From Actinomycetes bacterium (lineage in GTDB: Bacteria > Actinomycetota > Acidimicrobiia > Acidimicrobiales > Palsa-688), in the NCBI GenBank assembly GCA_021827225.1, contig JAKAXG010000017.1:1-17092 (forward strand): a DNA stretch of 17,092 nt, given 5' to 3'. The notes beneath the pieces were generated by a model, which was not told where the DNA came from, searched no databases, and saw only the letters and a program-made list of their open reading frames with translations. Shown here piece after piece: positions 1 to 6,022 of this stretch (position 1 is its first letter; the number at the start of each line of letters is the position of its first letter). The position numbers were made by a program, and so were the translations under genes.

Positions 1-800
1 TCCCGCAGGTATCCGGCGGTGCGCTCCAGAGCCCGCTGCATGCTGCCCACCGCGGTGTAGGCGGCGATCATCCGCTCGTTCTGGAACTGGGTCATCTGCT
101 GCTGGAACCCGCGGCCGATCTCGCCGATGGTGTTGGCCACCGGCACCCGGGCGTCGACGAAGGACAGCTCGGCGGTGTCGGAGCAGCGGTTGCCCAGCTT
201 GTTCAGCTTGCGGCTGACCGAGAACCCGGGGGTGTCGGTGGGGAAGACGATCTGCGACATCCCCCGGTATCCCCCCTCGTCGGAGGTGCGGGCCAGCAGG
301 CACAGCCAGTCCGCCTGGGTGCCGTTGGTGATGTACAGCTTGGCCCCGTTGACCACCCACTCGTCGCCGTCGCGCACCGCCCGGGTGCGGATGCCGGCCA
401 CGTCCGAGCCGGCGTCGGGTTCGGTGACGGCGATGGAGGTCACCATCTCCCCCCGCAGCGCGGGCGCCAGGTACCTCTCCTTCAGCTCGGCGCTGCCGTA
501 GCGGTGCAGCGCCGGAGTGGCCATGTCGGTCTGCACCGAGATGGCCATGGCCACGCCGGCGCAGCCCATCCGGCCCAGCTCCTCGCCCAGCACGACGGTG
601 TAGGAGTGGTCGGCGCCCTGGCCGCCGAACGCCGGGTCGTACTCGACGCCCAGCAGCCCGGCCCCGCCGAGCGCCTTGAACAGGGTGTGGGCCGGGAAGG
701 TCTCGGCCTCCTCCCACTCGTCGGCGTGGGGCACGACCTCCCGCTCGAGCACGCCCCGCGCCGACTGGCGGAACGCCTCATGGTCGTCGTTCAGAAGCAT
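1..800 (-). CDS. Acyl-CoA dehydrogenase, AtuD (citronellyl-CoA dehydrogenase)-like, C-terminus cut by window edge
   Basis: FAD-dependent alpha,beta-dehydrogenation of an acyl-CoA thioester, the first step of a beta-oxidation-type pathway in the cytoplasm. The visible part is 266 residues of an expected ~380. It has the N-terminal helical domain (about 1-120), then the middle beta domain with the flavin-contacting segment VTEPDAGSDV (125-134), the WVVNGAKLYITNG strand (148-160), and the beginning of the C-terminal helical bundle (from about 235). The ATG at 800 is chosen because the family N-terminus (MLLNDDHEAFRQSAR) begins there and AGGGGGAA lies just upstream. From memory, the sequence most resembles the citronellyl-CoA dehydrogenase (AtuD) branch, which acts on methyl-branched or terpenoid acyl-CoAs; this substrate assignment is inference. 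The gene is divergent from a second acyl-CoA dehydrogenase across a 121-nt gap. The catalytic base region is outside the window and cannot be judged. Confidence 0.9.
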   Translation of the reverse strand, partial: MLLNDDHEAFRQSARGVLEREVVPHADEWEEAETFPAHTLFKALGGAGLLGVEYDPAFGGQGADHSYTVVLGEELGRMGCAGVAMAISVQTDMATPALHRYGSAELKERYLAPALRGEMVTSIAVTEPDAGSDVAGIRTRAVRDGDEWVVNGAKLYITNGTQADWLCLLARTSDEGGYRGMSQIVFPTDTPGFSVSRKLNKLGNRCSDTAELSFVDARVPVANTIGEIGRGFQQQMTQFQNERMIAAYTAVGSMQRALERTAGYLR

Positions 801-836
801 CCGTTCCCCCTGGCTGCACGCGAGGCCCACCCGATC

Positions 837-854
837 GAACTTGACGTCGGGTTC
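837..854. promoter_or_regulatory. Imperfect 18-bp palindrome, candidate TetR operator
   Basis: The dyad is GAAC-tt-GACGTC-gg-GTTC, with 14 of 18 positions symmetric and the centre between 845 and 846. It lies in the gap between two divergent acyl-CoA dehydrogenase genes and overlaps a -35-like TTGACG (841-846) pointing towards the rightward gene. TetR regulators of lipid genes usually bind such dyads next to their own operon, and a TetR gene closes the rightward operon. Operator function is inferred. Confidence 0.4.
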
Positions 855-872
855 AGATGAGCGCAACATAAC
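841..872 (+). promoter_or_regulatory. Possible sigma70-type promoter for the acyl-CoA dehydrogenase/TetR operon
   Basis: TTGACG (841-846) is a good -35 hexamer. About 18-20 nt later the only AT-rich stretch in the gap, AACATAAC (865-872), could supply the -10. The palindrome overlaps the -35, which would fit repression. The -10 is a weak match, so this is a tentative call. Confidence 0.3.
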
Positions 873-921
873 CCCGGCGCCCGCACCGTGCAAGCGTCGG
901 TTCAGGGGAGGAAGCGAAGCG

Positions 922-2106
922 GTGGACTTTGACATCGCACCCGAGGACGATCCCAGGCGTCTGGCCGTGCGGTCGTGGCTGGCCGAGCACCCGGCGCCGA
1001 GCGGCCGTCAGCTGGCCGAGGCCGGCTGGGTGGTGCCCCACTGGCCGGCGCCCTACGGCCTCGACGCCGACCCGGTGCACCAGCTGATCATCGACGAGGA
1101 GTTCGCCCGGGCCGGCGTGGCCCGGCCCAACAACCCGATCGGTATCGGCTGGGCCGCCCCCACCATCCTCATGGCCGGCACGGAGGAGCAGAAGGAGCGC
1201 TACCTGATGCCCGCCCTGGCCGGGGAGGAGTTCTGGTGCCAGCTGTTCAGCGAGCCCGACTCCGGCTCCGACCTGGCCTCCCTCAAGACCCGGGCGGTCC
1301 GTGACGGCGACGAGTGGGTGGTCAACGGATCCAAGATCTGGACCAGCGGCGGCCACCTGGCCAGGTTCGGGATCCTCCTCGCCCGCACCAACCCCGACGC
1401 CCCGAAGCGCAAGGGCATCTCCTATTTCATCTGCCCCATGGACACCGAGGGCATCACCATGTCGCCGATCATCGACATGACCGGCGCCCACTCGTTCAAC
1501 CAGGTGTTCTTCGAGGACGCCCGGCTGCCGGCGGAGTGCCTGGTCGGGGAGGTCGACGACGGCTGGCGCCTGGCCAAGGCCACCCTGGCCAACGAGCGGG
1601 TGTCCCTGTCGAGCGGGGGCGCCCTGTGGGGCAGCGGTCCCTCCGCCGGCGACCTGGTGGACCTGGCCCGCCGTTCCGGCGGGGTCGACGACCCCCTGCT
1701 GCGCCAGCAGGTCGCCCGGCTGTGGATCGAGGGCGAGGTGCTGCGGCTGATCCGGCTGCGCAGCCTGTCCGCCCGGCTGTCGGGTCGCACGCCGGGGCCG
1801 GAGGCGTCGGTGCAGAAGCTGATGGCCGATGAGCACGGCCAGCACGTCATGGAGACGGCCAAGGCCCTGGCCGGGACGGCCGGCATGCTGGCCGGCTCTG
1901 GACCGGTGGGGGAGCTGCCCGCCCGGCGGCGGGGTGGCGCCACCGAGATCAACTTCGCCGACGGCCTGTTCCCCGGAGTGGACCGGGTGTGGCACTACGG
2001 CTGGTTGTTCGCCCCCGCCCTCACCATCGGCGGCGGGACCTGGGCGGTGCAGCGCAACATCGTGGCCGAGTGGGTCCTCGGCCTGCCGAGAGACCCGGGG
2101 GCATGA
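922..2106 (+). CDS. Acyl-CoA dehydrogenase (FadE-type)
   Basis: FAD-dependent acyl-CoA dehydrogenase of 394 aa, normal length for actinobacterial FadE proteins. Visible features: N-terminal helical domain; FSEPDSGSDLASL (109-121) in the flavin/substrate segment; WVVNGSKIWTSGG (132-144), the typical middle-domain strand; and a C-terminal GGGTWAVQRNIVAEWVLGLPR-like end (370-390), corresponding to the family GGT-SEIQRNIIAERVLGLPR motif. The GTG at 922 is chosen over longer in-frame starts because AGGGGAGG (904-911) lies 10 nt before it and the family N-terminus begins there; a start at 676 would overlap the divergent gene. The stop overlaps the TetR start (ATGA), so the two are probably translationally coupled. 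The change from SEIQ to WAVQ in the C-terminal motif is unusual. The substrate cannot be assigned. Confidence 0.93.
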   Translation: MDFDIAPEDDPRRLAVRSWLAEHPAPSGRQLAEAGWVVPHWPAPYGLDADPVHQLIIDEEFARAGVARPNNPIGIGWAAPTILMAGTEEQKERYLMPALAGEEFWCQLFSEPDSGSDLASLKTRAVRDGDEWVVNGSKIWTSGGHLARFGILLARTNPDAPKRKGISYFICPMDTEGITMSPIIDMTGAHSFNQVFFEDARLPAECLVGEVDDGWRLAKATLANERVSLSSGGALWGSGPSAGDLVDLARRSGGVDDPLLRQQVARLWIEGEVLRLIRLRSLSARLSGRTPGPEASVQKLMADEHGQHVMETAKALAGTAGMLAGSGPVGELPARRRGGATEINFADGLFPGVDRVWHYGWLFAPALTIGGGTWAVQRNIVAEWVLGLPRDPGA

Positions 2107-2732
2107 CCGCCGCGCCCGAGCCCGGCCTCACCGCCAGGGGCCGGCGCACCCGGGCCGCCATCGTCACCGCCGCCGCCGAGGTGTTCGAGCGCGACGGCTT
2201 CGTGGACGCCAGGATCGCCGACATCGCCGCCGGGGCCGAGGTGGCGACCGGCACGTTCTACACCTACTTCGACTCCAAGGAGGCCGTCTTCCGCGAGGTC
2301 GCCGACGTCCTCATCGACGAGCTCTACCAGCAGTCGCACGTGGGGGACCTGGCCGGCTCCGACCCCCGGGCCCGCATCGCCGCCGCCAACCGGCTCTACG
2401 TCCAGGCCCTGGCCCGCCACGCCTCCCTCTATTCGGTGATGATCCAGGTGGCGTCGATCAACCCGGAGTTCCGGAGCCGCAGGCAGGCGTCGAGGCGGGC
2501 GTTCGTGCAGAGGGCGGCCCGCGGGCTGCGCCAGCTGCAGGAGTCGGGGCTGGCCGACCCGGGGGTGGACGCCGACCTGACCGCCGCCATGCTCTGCGGG
2601 ATGGTGGAGAACTTCGCCGAGGTGCGCCACCTGCTCGGGGAGACCTTCGACGACGACCGGGCGGTCGACGCCATGACCGACATCTGGTGCCGGGCCATCG
2701 GGCTGGGCGGCCGGCCCGCCCGTTTTCCCTAG
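2103..2732 (+). CDS. TetR/AcrR family transcriptional regulator
   Basis: Ligand-responsive DNA-binding regulator of 209 aa, standard for TetR. The N-terminal domain (about 14-60) has the helix-turn-helix ARIADIAAGAEVATGTFYTYF (37-57), ending in the diagnostic TFYTYF-SKE segment. The remainder is an alpha-helical ligand-binding domain with no close signature I recognise. The ATG at 2103 overlaps the stop of the preceding acyl-CoA dehydrogenase by 4 bp, so the two are cotranscribed. By context it probably represses the two divergent acyl-CoA dehydrogenase genes and is released by an acyl-CoA; the palindrome at 837-854 is its likely site. The gene link is seen; the ligand and target are inference. 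Confidence 0.92.
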   Translation: MTAAPEPGLTARGRRTRAAIVTAAAEVFERDGFVDARIADIAAGAEVATGTFYTYFDSKEAVFREVADVLIDELYQQSHVGDLAGSDPRARIAAANRLYVQALARHASLYSVMIQVASINPEFRSRRQASRRAFVQRAARGLRQLQESGLADPGVDADLTAAMLCGMVENFAEVRHLLGETFDDDRAVDAMTDIWCRAIGLGGRPARFP

Positions 2733-2766
2733 CCGCCCGCCCGGCGTGCGTACCCGCCGCCCGGGG

Positions 2767-2803
2767 TTTACACACTCCGGCGGCGGTCGCTTAGCGTGGC
2801 GGC
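2767..2803 (+). promoter_or_regulatory. Promoter for a leaderless DUF3097 mRNA
   Basis: A -10-like TAGCGT (2792-2797) ends 6 nt before the GTG start at 2804, which puts the expected transcription start on the start codon. TTTACA (2767-2772) is a possible -35 with a long 19-nt spacer. There is no Shine-Dalgarno sequence, which fits a leaderless transcript. The rest of the 71-nt gap after the TetR gene shows nothing else clear. Confidence 0.45.
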
Positions 2804-3634
2804 GTGGCTGATCGCTTGGGACCGGGGATCCTGTCGGGCCCGGTGGACGGGCCGTGGAGGTCGGGGAAGGTCTACCGAGAGGTGGAGGCGGTCACGGGGC
2901 TGCTCGTGACCCACCTCGGATCCCGCTTCACCGGCAAGGTGGTGGGGTTCGACCAGGGAGCGGTGGTGCTCCGCTCCCCGAACACGGGGATGGAGCGGCT
3001 GTTCAACCTGCACCGGGGGTCGTTCGCCATCGGCCGGGAGACCGTGACCCTGGTCCGGCCCGCCCCCAAGCCGGCCGCCGGGGGCCCGGCCCGCACCGCC
3101 TCGGGGTCGGTCGCGGTGGGCCGGGTGCCGGCCCGGGTGGCCCGGGCCAGCCGGATCCTGGTGGAGGGGGTCCACGACGCCGAGCTGGTGGAGAAGGTGT
3201 GGGGCGACGACCTGCGGGTGGAGGGGATCGTCGTGGAGCTGCTCGACGGCATCGACCATCTCGCCGGCGTCATCGACGGGTACTCGCCGGCGGCGGACGC
3301 CCGCCTGGGCGTACTGGTCGACCATCTCGTCCCCGGCTCCAAGGAGTCCCGCATCGCCGCCGACCTGCAGGGCCCGCACGTCCTGATCCGGGGTACGCCC
3401 TTCGTGGACGTCTGGCAGGCCATCCGCCCGGGGGTGATCGGCTTGAAGTCGTGGCCGGTGATCCCGAAGGGTAGGTCCTGGAAGGAGGGCATCTGCGAGG
3501 CGCTCGGCGAGCCGGTGCCCGGGCGGCTGTGGAAGCGGCTCCTGTCGCAGGTGCGCACCTATGCCGACCTCGAGTCGTCCCTGGTGGGGGCCGTCGAGGA
3601 GCTGATCGATTTCGTCACCTCAGGAGAAGAGTAG
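2804..3634 (+). CDS. DUF3097 family protein with TOPRIM-like motifs
   Basis: Conserved actinobacterial protein of unknown function, 276 aa, recognised from memory as DUF3097. The N-terminal part (20-85) looks like a small beta-rich domain. After a flexible Ala/Pro/Gly linker (86-112), the second half starts with RILVEGVHDAELVEKVWG (117-134). This resembles the glutamate motif of TOPRIM domains (compare VEG-D in RNase M5 and primases), and VLVDHLVPGSKES (170-182) could supply the acidic second motif. A role in nucleic-acid processing is therefore possible but unproven. The GTG at 2804 is preferred because the recognised family sequence begins just after it and a -10 element sits 6 nt upstream. 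The aldo/keto reductase follows after 7 nt, so the two genes are probably cotranscribed, though a functional link is not obvious. Confidence 0.8.
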   Translation: MADRLGPGILSGPVDGPWRSGKVYREVEAVTGLLVTHLGSRFTGKVVGFDQGAVVLRSPNTGMERLFNLHRGSFAIGRETVTLVRPAPKPAAGGPARTASGSVAVGRVPARVARASRILVEGVHDAELVEKVWGDDLRVEGIVVELLDGIDHLAGVIDGYSPAADARLGVLVDHLVPGSKESRIAADLQGPHVLIRGTPFVDVWQAIRPGVIGLKSWPVIPKGRSWKEGICEALGEPVPGRLWKRLLSQVRTYADLESSLVGAVEELIDFVTSGEE

Positions 3635-3641
3635 GAGCGAC

Positions 3642-4619
3642 ATGGACTACGTCAGACTGGGCCGGACCGGCCTGGAGGTTTCGCGGATCTGCCTCGGCTG
3701 CATGAGCTACGGCGACGCTGCGCGCGGCGGCCACCAGTGGGTGCTTCCCGAGGACGAGAGCCGACCTTTCATCAAGAAGGCGCTCGAGTCGGGCATCAAC
3801 TTCTTCGACACCGCCAACGTCTACTCCGTCGGCTCGAGCGAGGAGTTCCTGGGCCGGGCCCTGCGGGACTTCGCCAAGCGGGAGGAGGTGGTGATCGCCA
3901 CCAAGGTCCACGGGCGTATGCGTCCGGGACCGAACGGCGCCGGGCTGTCCCGCAAGGCCATCATGGCCGAGATCGACGACAGCCTCCGCCGCCTCGGCAC
4001 CGACTACGTGGACCTCTACCAGATCCACCGCTTCGACCGCCACACCCCGCTGGAAGAGACGCTCGAAGCCCTCCACGACGTGGTCCGGGCCGGCAAGGCC
4101 CGCTACATCGGCGCCTCCTCCATGTACTCCTGGCAGTTCGCCAAGGCCCTCTACCTCGCCGACCTGCACGGCTGGACCCGCTTCGTCAGCATGCAGAACC
4201 ACTACAACCTCCTGTACCGGGAGGAGGAGCGGGAGATGATGCCGCTGTGCTCCGACCAGGGGATCGGCGTCATCCCGTGGAGCCCGCTGGCCCGGGGCCG
4301 GCTCACCCGCGACTGGGAGGAGTCGACCAGGCGGTCGGAGACCGACGCGTTCGGCAGCCGGCTCTACGACCCCGACTCCTCGGACAAGACGGTGGTCGAG
4401 CGCGTCGCCCAGGTGGCCGACGAGAGGGGCGTGACCCGCGCCCAGGTGGCGCTGGCGTGGATGCTCTCCAAGCCGTTCGTGACCGCCCCGATCATCGGCG
4501 CCACCAAGCCCCACCACCTCGACGACGCGGTGGCGGCCGCGGAGCTGAAGCTGTCCGACGAGGAGATCGCCCGCCTGGAGGAGCCCTACGTGCCCCACCG
4601 CGTCGCCGGCTTCGCCTGA
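3642..4619 (+). CDS. Aldo/keto reductase
   Basis: NADPH-dependent reductase of carbonyl compounds with a TIM-barrel fold, 325 aa, typical length. The catalytic tetrad is complete: D56 and Y61 in FFDTANVY, K88 in ATKVHG, and H129 in YQIHRFD. The cofactor-binding C-terminal part includes IPWSPLARGRL (about 211-221) and PIIGATKPHHL (about 285-295). The overall pattern (LGRTGLEVSRICLGCMSYG start, long loop before the helix with RGRL) fits the YajO/Tas-like group. The substrate is unknown. The ATG at 3642 is preceded by an AGGAG Shine-Dalgarno that overlaps the end of the DUF3097 gene, 7 nt away, so the two genes form an operon. Confidence 0.93.
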   Translation: MDYVRLGRTGLEVSRICLGCMSYGDAARGGHQWVLPEDESRPFIKKALESGINFFDTANVYSVGSSEEFLGRALRDFAKREEVVIATKVHGRMRPGPNGAGLSRKAIMAEIDDSLRRLGTDYVDLYQIHRFDRHTPLEETLEALHDVVRAGKARYIGASSMYSWQFAKALYLADLHGWTRFVSMQNHYNLLYREEEREMMPLCSDQGIGVIPWSPLARGRLTRDWEESTRRSETDAFGSRLYDPDSSDKTVVERVAQVADERGVTRAQVALAWMLSKPFVTAPIIGATKPHHLDDAVAAAELKLSDEEIARLEEPYVPHRVAGFA

Positions 4620-4660
4620 TCCGCGCCGTGACCCGCCAACGATCCGGTTCCTGTCGGCGG

Positions 4661-4672
4661 TAGACATATGGG
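4661..4672 (+). promoter_or_regulatory. -10 element for a leaderless L,D-transpeptidase mRNA
   Basis: TAGACA (4661-4666) lies 6 nt before the ATG at 4673, which is the spacing expected if transcription starts on the start codon. No Shine-Dalgarno and no convincing -35 are visible. The same arrangement is seen before three other genes in this window. Confidence 0.4.
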
Positions 4673-5821
4673 ATGGTTCGCCGGCGGCACCTGCTGATCG
4701 CTGGAGCCTCCGTCGCCGTGGCCGGACTGGGCACCGGGGCAGGGCTCGTAGCCGTCCACTCCGACCCCGCCGCCTCGGCCACGGACGGCTCCAACACGTC
4801 GCAACCGAGCGTCACCACACCGCCGACCACCGCTCCGGCCCCGCCGTTGACGGTCGCCGCCGCGTCGCCGGCGGCTGGGGCGAGCGGAGTGGACGGATCG
4901 GCGCCCCTGGTGGTGGCGACCAGCGCTCCGGTCGTCACCACCGGGGCCCTGCCGCAGATCACGCCCAGCGTCGCCGGCAACTGGAGCGCGTCGGGTAACC
5001 GGCTGACGTTCACCCCGAGCGACGGCTTCGTGCCGCTGACCACCTACACCGTGACCGTCCCGGCCGGGCTGCGCTCGGCGGCGGGCGCCACGGTCGGCAC
5101 CGCCCACAGCTGGACCTTCACCACCGCCGCCGGGTCGGTGCTGCGCATGCAGCAGATTCTGGCCGGGCTGGGCTACCTGCCGCTCTCGTGGACACCCACC
5201 GCCGGCCAGCCGGCGCAATCGCCCGACCAGTCCCTGTACCACCCGCCCTCCGGTCAGTTCAGCTGGACCTGGTCGTCGCCTCCCGCCTCCCTGGTGGCGG
5301 CGTGGGCGCCGGGGCAGTACACCACCATGACCCGGGGGGCGGTGATGGCCTTCGAGGCCGACCACGGGATGGCGGTCGACGGGGTGGCCGGGCCCCAGGT
5401 GTGGAACGCCCTGCTGCTGGTCTCCTCCGAATCCGCTCCGCAGAAGAACCCGCACGGCTACACCTACGCGCTGGCCCAGAAGACCTCGCCGGAGACCCTC
5501 ACCGTCTGGCACGACGGGTCGGTCATCTCCACCAGCGGGACCAACACCGGCATCCCCCAGGCCCCGACCCCCGACGGCACCTGGCCGGTCTACGAGCGGC
5601 TGCGCACCCAGATCATGAGGGGGACGAACCCGAACGGCACCAAGTACGCCGACCCGGTGGCGTGGGTGGCCTACTTCAACGGCGGCGACGCCATCCACTA
5701 CATCGCCCGCAGCTACTACGGGAGCCCCCAGAGCCTGGGCTGCCTGGAGGTCTCCTACGCCACCGGCCAGCACATCTGGCCGTACCTCAACTACGGCACC
5801 CTCGTCACGGTGACCGGCTGA
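4673..5821 (+). CDS. Exported L,D-transpeptidase (YkuD) with Ig-like and peptidoglycan-binding domains
   Basis: Cell-wall enzyme likely to make 3-3 peptide cross-links or attach partners to peptidoglycan outside the membrane; 382 aa. In order: a twin-arginine-like signal or anchor (RRRHLLIAG, then a hydrophobic stretch to about 28); a Ser/Thr/Pro linker (35-60); an Ig-like (Big_5/SbsA type) domain (about 61-151); a PG_binding_1-like domain (about 153-248) interrupted by a Trp/Ser/Pro-rich insert of about 45 residues (172-215); and a YkuD catalytic domain (about 260-382). The catalytic cysteine is C357 in SLGCLEV, with H342 upstream. The usual SHGC motif has Leu in place of His here. The gene is followed by a long hairpin and faces a convergent alcohol dehydrogenase gene. 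Assignment to YkuD rests on the Cys motif, domain order and export signal. Confidence 0.82.
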   Translation: MVRRRHLLIAGASVAVAGLGTGAGLVAVHSDPAASATDGSNTSQPSVTTPPTTAPAPPLTVAAASPAAGASGVDGSAPLVVATSAPVVTTGALPQITPSVAGNWSASGNRLTFTPSDGFVPLTTYTVTVPAGLRSAAGATVGTAHSWTFTTAAGSVLRMQQILAGLGYLPLSWTPTAGQPAQSPDQSLYHPPSGQFSWTWSSPPASLVAAWAPGQYTTMTRGAVMAFEADHGMAVDGVAGPQVWNALLLVSSESAPQKNPHGYTYALAQKTSPETLTVWHDGSVISTSGTNTGIPQAPTPDGTWPVYERLRTQIMRGTNPNGTKYADPVAWVAYFNGGDAIHYIARSYYGSPQSLGCLEVSYATGQHIWPYLNYGTLVTVTG

Positions 5822-5833
5822 CGGTCCGTCGTT

Positions 5834-5874
5834 TGCCCGGCCTGTGGTTGCCTCGGCCGGGGTGCCCGGCCTGT
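5834..5874 (+). repeat. Short direct repeat of 12 nt, two copies
   Basis: TGCCCGGCCTGT occurs at 5834-5845 and again at 5863-5874, just after the L,D-transpeptidase stop and before the long hairpin. In such GC-rich DNA this may be chance; no function is evident. Confidence 0.5.
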
Positions 5875-5875
5875 C

Positions 5876-5916
5876 CGGTGACGCAATTCGACGTCCCACG
5901 TGGAATTGCGTCACCG
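5876..5916. terminator. Long hairpin between convergent genes, probable bidirectional terminator
   Basis: A 14-bp perfect arm, CGGTGACGCAATTC (5876-5889), pairs with 5903-5916. One G/G mismatch is followed by a 4-bp inner stem (ACGT/ACGT) and a CCC loop. The hairpin sits 55 nt after the L,D-transpeptidase stop and about 107 nt after the stop of the convergent alcohol dehydrogenase. There is no T-tract, as is common for high-GC actinobacterial terminators. It could instead be a dispersed palindromic repeat unit (REP-like). Confidence 0.55.
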
Positions 5917-5920
5917 AAGC

Positions 5921-5956
5921 CCGGCTGCTGTCACCAGTTGCAGTCGCAGCTGCCGG
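5921..5956. repeat. Second inverted repeat in the convergent intergenic region
   Basis: CCGGCTGCTG (5921-5930) and CAGCTGCCGG (5947-5956) pair at 9 of 10 positions around a 16-nt loop. It lies between the long hairpin and the GCC microsatellite and may add to transcription termination. Confidence 0.35.
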
Positions 5957-5991
5957 CCCGGCCGCAACCGCCGGTGACATGGCGGCCGCCG

Positions 5992-6012
5992 GCCGCCGCC
6001 GCCGCCGCCGCC
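5992..6012. repeat. (GCC)7 trinucleotide microsatellite
   Basis: Seven perfect GCC units lie within a longer GCC/CCGG-rich stretch (about 5981-6020), ending just before the stop of the alcohol dehydrogenase. No coding sequence covers it. Slippage could vary its length between strains, but it is downstream of both flanking genes, so little effect is expected. Confidence 0.8.
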
Positions 6013-6022
6013 GGCCGCCGGC

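Noticed and set aside
676..921. N-terminal extension of the second acyl-CoA dehydrogenase to an ATG at 676
   Set aside because: It would overlap the divergent acyl-CoA dehydrogenase by about 125 nt and adds low-complexity residues. The GTG at 922 has a good ribosome site.
4586..5980. A 464-codon minus-strand open frame opposite the L,D-transpeptidase
   Set aside because: Repetitive Gly/Arg/Val composition, no ribosome site, and it runs through the long hairpin. The plus-strand frame has a signal peptide and catalytic motif.
5981..6020. GCC-rich stretch as a coding Ala/Pro or Arg repeat
   Set aside because: Frames across it are short, have no ribosome site and lie between convergent stops. 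It is treated as a microsatellite.
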